From positions 84,065-148,064 of the forward strand of contig NZ_JAUJZH010000020.1 of NCBI RefSeq assembly GCF_030486595.1: DNA of 64,000 nt. Direction: 5' to 3'. Below, piece after piece: positions 16,361-24,622 of the stretch (positions are counted from its first letter, which is position 1; every line of letters starts with the position of its first letter). A program made the translations under genes and the position numbers. The notes beneath the pieces were generated by a model. The model ran no database searches. It was not told where the DNA came from and worked only from the letters and a program-made list of their open reading frames with translations. This DNA comes from Variovorax ginsengisoli (GTDB lineage: Bacteria; Pseudomonadota; Gammaproteobacteria; Burkholderiales; Burkholderiaceae_C).

Positions 16361-17542
16361 TCAAGCCTCGACGGGCAGCCCGGTGAAGTTCTCGGAGAAC
16401 TGAAGGCGCCCGGCTGGCGTGCCGGTCATGTAGTCGAGGTCTGCACGCTTGAGGCGCCGCGCGAAAACGCTGTCGCCCGAGAACCGATGAACCATCGTGC
16501 ACAGCCCGCCGGAAAAGCGCTGCACCAGCCACATGCGCTTCAGGCAGGTCTGCGAATAGCGTGCCAGAAGGCCTTCGTCCGCACGCCGGTAGTACGCGGT
16601 CAACGCGCGGCCCAGCACCTTGACGTCAGCCATCGCAGAGTTCAGACCCTTGGCGCCCGTGGGCGGCACGATGTGCGCGGCATCGCCGGCCAGGAACAGC
16701 CGGCCGTGCTGCATGGGCTCCGACTGGAAGCTGCGCATGGCGGTCACACCTTTCTGGGTGATCCGCCCCTCGTTGATGGGTGGCATGCCCGGCACATCGA
16801 GGCGCTGGTGCAACTCGGACCAGATGCGGTCGTCCGACCAGTTGTCAGGGTTCTCGTCCGGCTCGCATTGAAGGTACAGCCGAGTCACGCTGGGCGAGCG
16901 GATGCTTTGCATCGCGAACCCGCCTTCGTCGCAGCCCCAGACCACTTCGTTGGTCGAGGGTGCCGCCTCCGCAAGGATGCCGAGCCAGCCGAACGGATAC
17001 ACCCGGTCGCAAGTCTTGAGCACGCTGGGCGGTATCGCCCCGCGACTGATCCCGCGAAACCCGTCGCAACCGACCACGAAATCGCAATGCAGTTCGCGCG
17101 GCGCGCCGTCCTGCGCGTAGTGCAGCACGGGGCGCGCGGTATCGATGCCTTCGATGCGCTCGACCGGCGTATCGAAGCGCATTTCGGCGCCGGCGCGCAG
17201 CCGGGCAGCCATCAGGTCTGCGACAACCTCGTGCTGCGGATACACCCACGCGCTGCGTCCGCCCGTGGCTTCGTGGAAGTCGATTCGATGCGACTCGCCG
17301 CCGAAGCGAAAGTCGATGGCGTGCTGCTCCAGGCCGACGCTGGCAATGCGACCGCCAAGGCCGACCTCCCTGAGCATCTCGACGGTGCCATGCTCGAGGA
17401 CCCCGGCTCGCAGCCGACCTTGCACGTGTTCGCGCCCGGCGCGTTCGATGATCACCGATTCGATCCCCTCCAGATGGAGCATGTGGGAGAGCATCAATCC
17501 CGCCGGACCCGCACCGACGATGCCTACCTGTGTGCGATTCAT
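16361..17542 (-). CDS. pobA: PobA-like FAD-dependent aromatic hydroxylase (4-hydroxybenzoate 3-monooxygenase family)
   Basis: The 393-residue length and sequence follow PobA throughout: FAD motif GIVGAGPAGL (7-16), GRLRAGVLE, DG motif CDGFRGISR, and GDAAHIVPPTGAKGLN. The Pseudomonas residues that bind the benzoate carboxylate are kept (Ser213, Arg215, Arg221, Tyr223, Pro294 here). However, the two proton-relay tyrosines, Tyr201 and Tyr385 in the Pseudomonas enzyme, are Trp202 and Phe386. The family hydroxylates 4-hydroxybenzoate to protocatechuate using NADPH; this member may prefer another para-substituted benzoate. The start overlaps the ligB stop by four bases (ATGA), so ligA-ligB-pobA form one operon. 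Confidence 0.82.
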   Translation of the reverse strand: MNRTQVGIVGAGPAGLMLSHMLHLEGIESVIIERAGREHVQGRLRAGVLEHGTVEMLREVGLGGRIASVGLEQHAIDFRFGGESHRIDFHEATGGRSAWVYPQHEVVADLMAARLRAGAEMRFDTPVERIEGIDTARPVLHYAQDGAPRELHCDFVVGCDGFRGISRGAIPPSVLKTCDRVYPFGWLGILAEAAPSTNEVVWGCDEGGFAMQSIRSPSVTRLYLQCEPDENPDNWSDDRIWSELHQRLDVPGMPPINEGRITQKGVTAMRSFQSEPMQHGRLFLAGDAAHIVPPTGAKGLNSAMADVKVLGRALTAYYRRADEGLLARYSQTCLKRMWLVQRFSGGLCTMVHRFSGDSVFARRLKRADLDYMTGTPAGRLQFSENFTGLPVEA

Positions 17543-18378
17543 GCGTCCCCCTGCAGCGTGATCAGCCCCATGCCGGTCGTCATCGGCGCGTAGTCGTTGC
17601 GATGGATCCGACGCACGTTGTCGGGCAACGCGCCGCGCATCACGAGCCACATGATCAGTTCGATGCCTTCCACTCCGAATTTCTCCATCAGCTGCTGGTG
17701 CGTGAGCTGCAGCAGGCTGTCGGGGTCGGACTCGATCCGCTCCAGGAAGTCCAGGTCGTTCTCCGTGTGCATGGCTCCGAACTCCGTGCCGGTCAACTGG
17801 TGCGACATGCCGCCCGTGCCGATGATCGCCACGCGGATGTCGCGCTCGAAAGACGCGACCGCTCTGCCAATCGCCTGGCCCAGCCGATGGCAACGGCGCG
17901 CGGTCGGCAATGGATGCTGCAACACGTTCACGGCGATCGGGATCGTCGGCACGGGCCAGCTCTCGCCGTGCTCGAAGCACAGGTGCATCGGCACCAGGAA
18001 GCCGTGCTCGACGCGCATCTCCTGGCAGATGGTGATGTCGAATTCGTCATAGACCAGCGAGCGACACAGATGTTGCGAGAACGCCAGGTCCCCCGGAATG
18101 ACCGGCAAGGGCCTGACGCCGAAGCCCTCGTCGGCAATGGCGTAGCTTTCCGCGCAGCCGACCGCAAAGGTCGGGTACTTGTCAAAGAAGAAATCCGCGC
18201 CGTGATCGTTGTAGACCATGATGGCGGCGTCGACCTCCATCTCTTTCAGCCAGGCGCGCACCGGCACGTAGGCGTCGAAGAGCGGCTTCCAGGCCGGCGT
18301 GCTGTCGCGACCCCGGTCGTACGCCCCGCCGATCGAAGGCACGTGGGAGGTTCTGATCCCTGCAACGATGCGTCCCAT
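17539..18378 (-). CDS. ligB: Protocatechuate 4,5-dioxygenase beta subunit (LigB-type extradiol dioxygenase)
   Basis: The 279-residue subunit of a class III extradiol dioxygenase begins MGRIVAGIRTSHVPSIGGA, where His12 is the expected iron ligand. The YNDHGADFF segment carries the second iron-ligand histidine. IGTGGMSHQLTG and NDLDF are also typical of LigB/PmdB. With LigA it forms the iron(II) enzyme that opens protocatechuate, or gallate in relatives, between carbons 4 and 5. I chose the ATG at 18378 because it overlaps the ligA stop by one base and gives the family N-terminus. Later pathway genes (ligC, ligI, ligJ, ligK types) are not in the window. Confidence 0.88.
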   Translation of the reverse strand: MGRIVAGIRTSHVPSIGGAYDRGRDSTPAWKPLFDAYVPVRAWLKEMEVDAAIMVYNDHGADFFFDKYPTFAVGCAESYAIADEGFGVRPLPVIPGDLAFSQHLCRSLVYDEFDITICQEMRVEHGFLVPMHLCFEHGESWPVPTIPIAVNVLQHPLPTARRCHRLGQAIGRAVASFERDIRVAIIGTGGMSHQLTGTEFGAMHTENDLDFLERIESDPDSLLQLTHQQLMEKFGVEGIELIMWLVMRGALPDNVRRIHRNDYAPMTTGMGLITLQGDA

Positions 18379-18737
18379 CAGACGGCCTCTCTCTGGTTGC
18401 GGGTGGAGAGAAATTGCTCGTAGCTTTCGCCACGCATCTGGGCACCCATGTGATAGAGCCCGTTGCGCGTCACCACGCCCAGCTTGATCAGGAAGTAGAT
18501 GTTTCCGCCAGCCGCCAGGAGGCCCGGGAAGTCGCGTTTGCGCATCAGTTCCTTCTCGTCGTCCGTGAGGGAGTAGGCCGCCATGAAGGCTTCCTCGTCC
18601 CGTGCGCAGGCGTCGCGGTTCTGCGCCTGCGACAGTGCATTGCACATCTTGTTGATGCGGTAGCCGCGCCACGATGTGCTCAAATCAAAAACGTCGGAAC
18701 CCGCCACTCTGGCATCGCGCTCAAGCTGCTGAATCAT
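18378..18737 (-). CDS. ligA: Protocatechuate 4,5-dioxygenase alpha subunit (LigA)
   Basis: The small helical subunit of about 119 residues contains the family patterns RGYRINKMCNALSQAQNRDA and GGNIYFLIKLG. It covers the LigB active site and is needed for activity. It is shorter at the C-terminus than the 139-residue Sphingobium protein. An in-frame ATG at 18758 would add seven residues (MTKGRWV); I prefer 18737 because AAAGGG stands upstream of it. This is the first gene of the minus-strand operon and faces a divergent MarR gene. Confidence 0.85.
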   Translation of the reverse strand: MIQQLERDARVAGSDVFDLSTSWRGYRINKMCNALSQAQNRDACARDEEAFMAAYSLTDDEKELMRKRDFPGLLAAGGNIYFLIKLGVVTRNGLYHMGAQMRGESYEQFLSTRNQREAV

Positions 18738-18791
18738 CACCCATCGCCCTTTCGTCATGGAAGTTGCGGGCGAGTCTAGGAGTCGATGCGG

Positions 18792-18810
18792 TAGTTCTTC
18801 TATACAACTA
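18792..18810. promoter_or_regulatory. Imperfect palindrome between ligA and marR
   Basis: TAGTT and AACTA face each other over nine bases, and flanking G/C bases nearly extend the arms to seven. The element lies within the 87-bp gap between the divergent ligA and MarR genes, where a MarR dimer would be expected to bind and block both promoters. The role is inferred from position only. Confidence 0.4.
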
Positions 18811-18824
18811 TCGATCCTGCTGTC

Positions 18825-19358
18825 ATGTCGTTCGCCCAGCCTGTCGTCGTCGAGGACCTCCTGAACTACAAGCTCAGCCGCCTGCTCGCCAGCAGCGGCG
18901 CCATGGTCACGAGGCTGTGCGAAGGCCGCTATGGCATCACCCGGCGCGAATGGCGGTTGATCTGCATGCTCGCGTCGCAAGACGGCCTGTCCCCCTCTGC
19001 GCTGGCGCAACGTGCCCATCTCACGCGCGCGCGAATCTCACGCCACGTTGCCGACCTGACCGAAAAGAAGCTGGTGACGCGCCAGATCGTTGCGACCGAC
19101 AAGCGCCGCTCGAGGATTTCGCTCACCGCCGCCGGACGAACCATCCATGACGAGCTGTTTCCGAAATCCGTGGCGTTCAACAACAGGGTGCTCGGCGCGC
19201 TGTCGCCTGCCGAGCTTCGGAAATTCGATGCCACCTTGCAGAAGCTCACGGATGTCGCGGACGCATTGAATGCCTCGGTCGTCCCGGAAGAAAAGGCCGA
19301 TCGCCGGCATGGAGGCAGCCGTCGTTTCTCTCGCGCCACCTTCGACAGCCGCTTGTGA
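18825..19358 (+). CDS. MarR-family transcriptional regulator
   Basis: The 177-residue protein has a central winged helix-turn-helix: LSPSALAQRAHLTRARISRHVADLTEKKL recognises DNA and DKRRSRISLTAAG forms the wing. It is divergent from the ligAB-pobA operon, like MarR-type regulators of other hydroxybenzoate pathways. It is therefore the probable repressor of that operon, released by an aromatic acid. The C-terminal tail after residue 150 is basic and variable. Confidence 0.88.
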   Translation: MSFAQPVVVEDLLNYKLSRLLASSGAMVTRLCEGRYGITRREWRLICMLASQDGLSPSALAQRAHLTRARISRHVADLTEKKLVTRQIVATDKRRSRISLTAAGRTIHDELFPKSVAFNNRVLGALSPAELRKFDATLQKLTDVADALNASVVPEEKADRRHGGSRRFSRATFDSRL

Positions 19359-19424
19359 CGATGCCGCCACCTCTCGAATGAAGTACTAAAATACTCGCCC
19401 CTCAAATCTGCAAGGAGAGTCGCC

Positions 19425-19820
19425 ATGGGTACTCCCACCGAGATTGCGAAGCAGGGCTACGCCGCGTTCGGCCGCCGTGACATACCGGCGCTGCTCGAGC
19501 TCCTTGCCGATGATGTGGAATGGCGGTTCCTGGCCAGCCCGGAAACCGGCACGCCCTACGGCGGAACCTGCAGGGGCAAGCAGCAGGTGGCCGAGTTCTT
19601 CGGCAAGCTGGCGCAGGCCGACGAGATCCTGGAGTTCGAGCCGCGCGAGTTCCTCGAAGGCCCCGGCCACGTGACGGTGCTGGGCCGCACCAAGGGCCGG
19701 GCGCGCCCCGACGGCAAGGTGCACGAGACCGAATGGGTCCAGGTCTTCAACTGGAAGGACGGCAGCAAGATCAGCCGCTGGGTCGGCACTGCGGACACGG
19801 CCGCCCGGCTCGCCAAGTAG
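19425..19820 (+). CDS. SnoaL-like / NTF2-fold protein
   Basis: The single-domain protein has 131 residues and the SnoaL/ketosteroid-isomerase-like pattern: an N-terminal helix (EIAKQGYAAFGRRDIPALLELLADDVEWRF), then alternating strands including GKVHETEWVQVFNWKDGSKIS. Members of this fold are isomerases, hydratases or ligand-binding proteins; the role here is not determined. AAGGAGA precedes the ATG. It ends three bases before the convergent lysR gene. Confidence 0.8.
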   Translation: MGTPTEIAKQGYAAFGRRDIPALLELLADDVEWRFLASPETGTPYGGTCRGKQQVAEFFGKLAQADEILEFEPREFLEGPGHVTVLGRTKGRARPDGKVHETEWVQVFNWKDGSKISRWVGTADTAARLAK

Positions 19821-19823
19821 GCC

Positions 19824-20720
19824 TCAGCGCCCGCCGCTCTCGCGGATCTGCCCGATCAGCACCTCGAGAAAGGCGGCCGCCGGCGGCGCGACCGGCCGCG
19901 TCGGATGCGAGACGCAGACCAGCTCGCGCGCCAGCGCCGGGCCGACCACCCGGTGCGCCCGCAGGCTGCCCTCCGCCAGCCGGCTGCGCACGGCTGTGCG
20001 CGGCAGCAGCGCGGCGAGTTCGGGCCGCTGCTGCACCAGCTGCATGATCGCGCCCAGCGAATCGACCTCCCAGGCGCAGTGCAGCTGCAGGCCGGTGGCC
20101 TCGCAGGCGCTCTCGACGATCGCCCGCAGGCCGTGCTGGCGCGTCGGCAGCACCAGCGGCATCTTCACGGCCTGGCGAAAGCCGACCTGGGCCGGCAGCG
20201 GCCGGTGCGAGGTCGCGGTGACCAGCACCAGGCCCTCGCGCAGCACCGGCTGCGCCTTCAGCATCAGCCGCCGCGGCTTGTTGACGATCGCGGCGTCGAG
20301 CTGGCCCGCGGCCACGCCCTGCACCAGCGCCTCGGTGTAGGCCTCGGTCACCGAGACGCGCACCTGCGGGTGCCGGGACGAGAACGCGAGCAGCGCCGGT
20401 GCCAGGATGTCCTGCGCGATGCTGGCCGGCAGGCCGATGCGCGCGTGCCCGGCCAGTTCGCTGCTGGTCGCGAGCAGCTGGGCCCGCGCCCGTTCGAAAT
20501 CCGCCAGCACGGGCAGGAACAGCGCGTACATGTGGGTGGCATGCTCGGTCGGCGTCATGCCCTTGCTGCCGCGCACGAACAGCTGGCGGCCGAGCTCCTC
20601 CTCGAGCTTCGCGATCTGCATGCTCAGCGCCGGCTGCACGATATGCAGCCGCTGGGCGGCCCGGGTCACCGAGCCCTCCTCGTAGAGGCAGACGAAGTAC
20701 TGGATCTGTCGCTGGTCCAT
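19824..20720 (-). CDS. LysR-family transcriptional regulator
   Basis: The 298-residue regulator opens MDQRQIQYFVCLYEEGSVTRAAQRLH, a normal LysR helix-turn-helix, followed by an effector domain. It resembles the CynR/CbbR-like subgroup that often sits beside Bug binding-protein genes. It is divergent from the Bug-SDR-dehydrogenase operon (gap 128 bp) and probably controls it in response to the imported carboxylate. Confidence 0.9.
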   Translation of the reverse strand: MDQRQIQYFVCLYEEGSVTRAAQRLHIVQPALSMQIAKLEEELGRQLFVRGSKGMTPTEHATHMYALFLPVLADFERARAQLLATSSELAGHARIGLPASIAQDILAPALLAFSSRHPQVRVSVTEAYTEALVQGVAAGQLDAAIVNKPRRLMLKAQPVLREGLVLVTATSHRPLPAQVGFRQAVKMPLVLPTRQHGLRAIVESACEATGLQLHCAWEVDSLGAIMQLVQQRPELAALLPRTAVRSRLAEGSLRAHRVVGPALARELVCVSHPTRPVAPPAAAFLEVLIGQIRESGGR

Positions 20721-20766
20721 GCGCTACGGTATCAGTTGGATTGATGGCAATGTCAGAAAACATTAT

Positions 20767-20795
20767 TTGACCTGATTGCCTTGCATTCCTAGATT
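20767..20795 (+). promoter_or_regulatory. Possible sigma-70 promoter of the Bug operon
   Basis: TTGACC is followed after 17 bases by TAGATT, a reasonable -35/-10 pair, ending 53 bases before the Bug gene start. The optimal spacing and the AT-richness of the region support it. It is a consensus match only. Confidence 0.4.
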
Positions 20796-20848
20796 AGGGC
20801 CACGGCGCGCCTTCCGCGGGACGCGCCGACCCAACAGGAGACAACAGG

Positions 20849-21808
20849 ATGAAGATCGCCACCCGCCTGCTCGGCGCCGTTGTGCTGGGCCTTTGCGCCT
20901 GGTCGGCGTCGGCCCAGACCTATCCCTCGCGCCCGGTGCGGGTGATCATTCCGTTCCCGCCCGGCGGCACCCTCGACACCCTGGGCCGCGCGGTGGCGCA
21001 GAAGCTGCAGGACCAGCTCGGCCAGCCCTTCGTGATCGAGAACAGGGCGGGCGGCAACGGCGTGATCGGTGCCGACCAGGTCGCCAAGGCGGCGGCGGAC
21101 GGCCACACGCTGCTGTTCAACGCCTCCACCTTCGTGACCGCCCCCATGACCATGAAGTCGGTGCCGTATGCGGTGACGCAGGACTTCGCGCCGGTGGCGC
21201 TGGTCGCCAAGGCGCCGCTGTCGGTGGCGATCAGCAAGAGCCTGCCGGTGACCGACATCGCCTCGCTGCAAGCCTATGCCAAGGCCAATCCCGGCAAGAT
21301 GACCTTCGCCGTCGGCTCGATCGGATCGGCCGGGCACCTGGCCACCGAGCTGTTGAAGCGCTCGGCCGGCATCGACTACCTGGTGGTGCCCTACAAGGGC
21401 ACGGCGCCGGCCTTCCAGGACCTGATCGGGGGCCAGATCGGCGGCTTCATCGACCCGATCCTCGGCTCGCTGCAATACCACCGCTCGGGCATGCTGCGGG
21501 TGATCGCCGTGACCTCGGACAAGCGCGCCGCCAGCCTGCCGGAGGTGCCGACCGTGGCCGAGAGCCTGCCGGGCTTCGAGTTCTACAGCTGGTACGGTTT
21601 CTGGGCGCCGGCCAAGACGCCGCCCGAGATCGTGAAGCGGCTCAACGCCGAAGTGAACAAGGCGCTGGCCTCGGAACTGCGCGAGCGCTTCACGCAGCAG
21701 GGGCTGGTCTTCACGCCGGGCTCGGTGGAGGACTTCGCCCGCTTCCAGGCGGCCGACATGGCCAAGTCGCAGAAGATCATCACCGAAGGACAGATCCGTG
21801 TCGAGTGA
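20849..21808 (+). CDS. Bug-family (TctC-like) periplasmic substrate-binding protein
   Basis: The 319-residue protein has a signal peptide (cleavage near ASA-QT, about residue 24) and the Bug family's YPSRPVRVIIPFPPGGTLD opening, GVIGADQVAKAAADG and PYKGTAPAFQDLIGG patches. Such proteins bind carboxylates in the periplasm, sometimes feeding a TctAB permease and sometimes signalling. No tctA or tctB lies nearby, which is common in Comamonadaceae. It heads an operon with an SDR and a beta-hydroxyacid dehydrogenase, suggesting a hydroxy acid ligand. Confidence 0.92.
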   Translation: MKIATRLLGAVVLGLCAWSASAQTYPSRPVRVIIPFPPGGTLDTLGRAVAQKLQDQLGQPFVIENRAGGNGVIGADQVAKAAADGHTLLFNASTFVTAPMTMKSVPYAVTQDFAPVALVAKAPLSVAISKSLPVTDIASLQAYAKANPGKMTFAVGSIGSAGHLATELLKRSAGIDYLVVPYKGTAPAFQDLIGGQIGGFIDPILGSLQYHRSGMLRVIAVTSDKRAASLPEVPTVAESLPGFEFYSWYGFWAPAKTPPEIVKRLNAEVNKALASELRERFTQQGLVFTPGSVEDFARFQAADMAKSQKIITEGQIRVE

Positions 21809-22496
21809 GGAACGGCGGGCACTGGTGAGCGGCAGCAGCTCGGGCATCGGCCTGGCCATCAGCCGTGCGCTGCTGGCAGAGGGCTGGTCGGTGACCGGCC
21901 TCGACCGCGCGCCGGCGCAGATCGAGGATCGCCGCTTCCGTTCGGTCGAGCTGGACCTGTGCGACGCCGCCGCGACCGAGGCCGCTCTGCATGCGCAGGG
22001 CCCGGTGCAGGCGTTGGTGCACGCGGCCGGCGTGCTGCGCGTCGGCCGGCTGGGCCAACTCGACGGCGCCGCGGGCGAGCAGATGTGGCGACTGCACGTG
22101 GACGCCGCCGCCCGCCTGGCCGACCGGCTGGTGCCCCGGATGGTGGGCGCCGGCGGCGGGCGGGTGGTGCTGGTGGGCAGCCGGGTGGCGCGCGGCATCG
22201 CCGGCCGCAGCCAGTACGCGGCCACCAAGGCGGCCCTGGTTTCGCTGGCGCGCAGCTGGGCGGCGGAGGTCGCAGCCGCGGGCGTCACGGTCAACGTGGT
22301 CTCGCCGGCGGCCACCGAGACCGCCATGCTGCAGGACCCGCGGCGCCAGTCGTCGCAGCCCCGGCTGACGCCCATGGGGCGGCTGATCCGGCCCGAGGAA
22401 GTCGCGGCGCTGGTGGCCTTCCTGCTCTCGCCGCTCGCCGCGGCGATCACCGGGCAGGACATCCAGGTCTGCGGCGGCGCTTCGCTGGAGGCCTGA
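21798..22496 (+). CDS. SDR-family oxidoreductase
   Basis: The product is 232 residues and starts at GTG, overlapping the Bug gene by 11 bases, which indicates translational coupling. It has the SDR cofactor motif SGSSSGIG (11-18), a central HAAGVLR in place of the usual NNAG, and the catalytic YAATK. The changed NAAG-type motif is tolerated in some SDRs. It likely oxidises a hydroxyl of the compound taken up or sensed through the Bug protein. Confidence 0.85.
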   Translation: MSSEERRALVSGSSSGIGLAISRALLAEGWSVTGLDRAPAQIEDRRFRSVELDLCDAAATEAALHAQGPVQALVHAAGVLRVGRLGQLDGAAGEQMWRLHVDAAARLADRLVPRMVGAGGGRVVLVGSRVARGIAGRSQYAATKAALVSLARSWAAEVAAAGVTVNVVSPAATETAMLQDPRRQSSQPRLTPMGRLIRPEEVAALVAFLLSPLAAAITGQDIQVCGGASLEA

Positions 22497-22528
22497 ATGA
22501 AACACCCCCCGATGCGCCTACGGCGCCT

Positions 22529-22578
22529 CCCCCCTCAAGGGGGGCGATACCAGCGGCCCGGCAAAGCCGGTTCCGCGG
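22529..22578 (-). repeat. Dispersed repeat, copy 1
   Basis: The core at 22550-22578 is the reverse complement of 42090-42118 with one mismatch in 29 bases. Next to it, both copies have a C6/G6 hairpin with a four-base loop (here 22529-22544). Similarity continues more weakly outwards, including a shared CCGGCGCAGCC. It fills the 151-bp gap between the SDR and dehydrogenase genes. It looks like a REP-type intergenic repeat. Confidence 0.6.
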
Positions 22579-22647
22579 TATCCCTGGCGTTTGGCTGCGC
22601 CGGTTTCATGCGTCACGGGTCATGCGAGACGTGGTGGAGCACCTAGG

Positions 22648-23538
22648 ATGAACGTGCCCGCCCCGACCATCGGCATCGTCGGCCTCGGCCTGGTCGGCCA
22701 GGCCCTGGGCCTGCGCCTGCGCGCGGCCGGCTGGCGCACGCTGGGCCATGACCTGCGGCCGGAGGCTGTGCAGGCGTTCGAGGACGCGGGCGGGGAGGGC
22801 GCCGGCTCGCTGCCGGCGCTGGGCCGCTCGGTCGACACCGTGGTGCTCGCCGTGTTCGACACCCACGGCGCGCTCCAGGTGCTCGAAGGCGAGCCGGGGC
22901 TGCTGGGGCCCGGCAGCCGGGTCGGCCTGGTGATCGACTGTTCCACCGGCTCGCCGGACCTGCTGGTGGCGCTGGGGCGCCGGCTGCATGCGCGCGGCAT
23001 CGACCTCGTCGAGGCGCCGCTCTCGGGCTCGAGCCAGCAGATCGGCGAGGGCGAAGCGACGGCCCTCGTCGGCGCCGACGACGCCGGCGTGGCCCGGGCG
23101 GCGCCCGTGCTGTCGGCGCTCGCCAGCCGCTGGATCCATGTCGGTGCGCCCGGCATGGGCGCCAAGGCCAAGCTGGCCACCAACCTCGTGCTGGGACTCA
23201 ACCGCGCCGTCTTCGCCGAGGGCCTGGCCTTCGCGCAGAGCCTGGGCCTCGACCCCCGCCGGTTCCTCGAACTGGTGCTGGCCAGCCCGGCGAGTTCCGA
23301 GGCGGCCAGGATCAAGGGACCGCTGATGGTCGAAGGCGACTTCGCGCCGCGCTCGCGCATCCGCCAGCACCTGAAGGACGTGCGGTTGATGCTCGACAGC
23401 GCCGGTGCCGCGGCGCTGGAGCTGCCGTTCTCGCGTGTCCACGCGCAGCTGCTGGAGGAGGCCGTGGCGCAGGGCGAGGGTGAACTCGACAACGCGGCGA
23501 TCCTGCTGCGGCTGCGCGGGCGCGCGCCACGACCCTAG
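22648..23538 (+). CDS. NAD(P)-dependent oxidoreductase, 3-hydroxyisobutyrate dehydrogenase family
   Basis: The 296-residue protein has a Rossmann motif GIVGLGLVGQALGLRL near residue 9, a SSGS-like EAPLSGSSQQIGEG substrate patch, and the catalytic lysine in GAKAKLATNLVLG. It is paralogous in family, though not close in sequence, to the gene at 3602. It follows the SDR gene and likely acts in the same pathway, oxidising a beta-hydroxy acid. I chose the ATG at 22648 over an upstream in-frame start that would translate the repeat. Confidence 0.85.
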   Translation: MNVPAPTIGIVGLGLVGQALGLRLRAAGWRTLGHDLRPEAVQAFEDAGGEGAGSLPALGRSVDTVVLAVFDTHGALQVLEGEPGLLGPGSRVGLVIDCSTGSPDLLVALGRRLHARGIDLVEAPLSGSSQQIGEGEATALVGADDAGVARAAPVLSALASRWIHVGAPGMGAKAKLATNLVLGLNRAVFAEGLAFAQSLGLDPRRFLELVLASPASSEAARIKGPLMVEGDFAPRSRIRQHLKDVRLMLDSAGAAALELPFSRVHAQLLEEAVAQGEGELDNAAILLRLRGRAPRP

Positions 23539-24590
23539 CGCGCCAGCGCCGACGCCAGCACCGCGCGGTCGAGCTGGTAGGTGCGGTCGTCGCGATGCCG
23601 CGCGAAGCCCAGCCGCTCGTTGATCGACAGCATGGGCGCATTGGCGTGCGCGTTGTGGGTGATCATCGTTCGAACGCCGGGGTGCCGCGTGTGGACGAGC
23701 TCCAGCATCGCGGCCTTCACCGCCTTGGCCAGGCCACGCCCGCGCCAGGGCCGGGCCACGGCGGTGAGCTGCTGGTAGACGCGTTCCGGAAAGCGCGCGT
23801 CCCAGCTCGCATCGCACATCGCGGCCACGTCGTCGCCGTGGCACAGCAGCACCAGGAAGTGTTCGCCGCCCCGGCGGTCCATGTCTTCGTACCAGGTCAC
23901 GTAGCCCGGCAGTTCGTAGCGCATGCGGGGCACCTCAAGCGCGTCGAGCGGCTGCTCGTTGATCAGCGCCGAGAAGGGCGCCATCAACTGGCCCAGCCGC
24001 GCCATCGGCACCCGCCCCGCGTGCACCTCCCAGCGCAGTCCGTCGGCGGCCAGCGGCACCGCCTCGCGCCAGCGCGCGAGCGACGGCCAATCGAGCGCAT
24101 CGAGGCGCAGGCGGTTCTCGGCGCTGTGGTACTTGCCGACGGCGCCGAGTGCCGCCATGAACGCGTTGCCGTCGGGCAGGTGCACCTTGAAGGTGGCGGT
24201 CGTCCGGCCCCGCGCCTGCATGAACGCGAGCAGTGTCCTGGCCAGCGCCCTGCCGATGCCTTGGCGGCGACAGGCACGCAGCACGCCGCCGGCCGCGTCC
24301 ACGTGGGCCGCGAACTCCTCGCAGCCGGGCGAGCCGTCGCGGCGAAACATCAGGATCAGGTTGCCGACGAATTCGCCCTGCCGGGTGGCGATGAAGCGGC
24401 GCGGCTCGCCCAGCGGGCGATGCAGGCGCAACTCGCGCTCGAAGTCGGCGTCGGGCAGCACCGGCTCGCCGGGAAGGTCTTCGGCATGGCGGGCGCGGCG
24501 GAATGAATGCAGCTTCGCCCAGTCCTCGGGTGAAGCGGCCTCGGGATCGAAGTAGTGGACCGCGATCGAATCTCTTTCGTTGCCAAACAT
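23535..24590 (-). CDS. Tandem GNAT N-acetyltransferase
   Basis: The protein of 351 residues contains two GNAT domains. The first has the acetyl-CoA loop RRQGIGRALARTLL; the second has PWRGRGLAKAVKAAML followed by ITHNAHANAPMLSINERLGF, the usual motif B. This double arrangement resembles mycothiol synthase-type proteins. The second copy is the better conserved. The acceptor substrate is unknown. I chose the ATG at 24590 (MFGNERDS); further upstream the frame would translate the 26-bp palindrome. Confidence 0.8.
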   Translation of the reverse strand: MFGNERDSIAVHYFDPEAASPEDWAKLHSFRRARHAEDLPGEPVLPDADFERELRLHRPLGEPRRFIATRQGEFVGNLILMFRRDGSPGCEEFAAHVDAAGGVLRACRRQGIGRALARTLLAFMQARGRTTATFKVHLPDGNAFMAALGAVGKYHSAENRLRLDALDWPSLARWREAVPLAADGLRWEVHAGRVPMARLGQLMAPFSALINEQPLDALEVPRMRYELPGYVTWYEDMDRRGGEHFLVLLCHGDDVAAMCDASWDARFPERVYQQLTAVARPWRGRGLAKAVKAAMLELVHTRHPGVRTMITHNAHANAPMLSINERLGFARHRDDRTYQLDRAVLASALAR

Positions 24591-24622
24591 GGGGCTTGCC
24601 TTGATTTCTAGAGACGACAGGG

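Noticed and set aside
16320..16362. Nested inverted repeats between the GIY-YIG gene and pobA as a separate element
   Set aside because: The arms are short and partly inside the pobA stop; a bidirectional terminator is enough to explain them, and this is mentioned in the gene entry.
19425..19820. SnoaL-like protein as the missing AtzH
   Set aside because: AtzH has a related cystatin/NTF2-like fold, but this gene lies 31 kb away beside unrelated genes and shows no specific resemblance that I can recognise.
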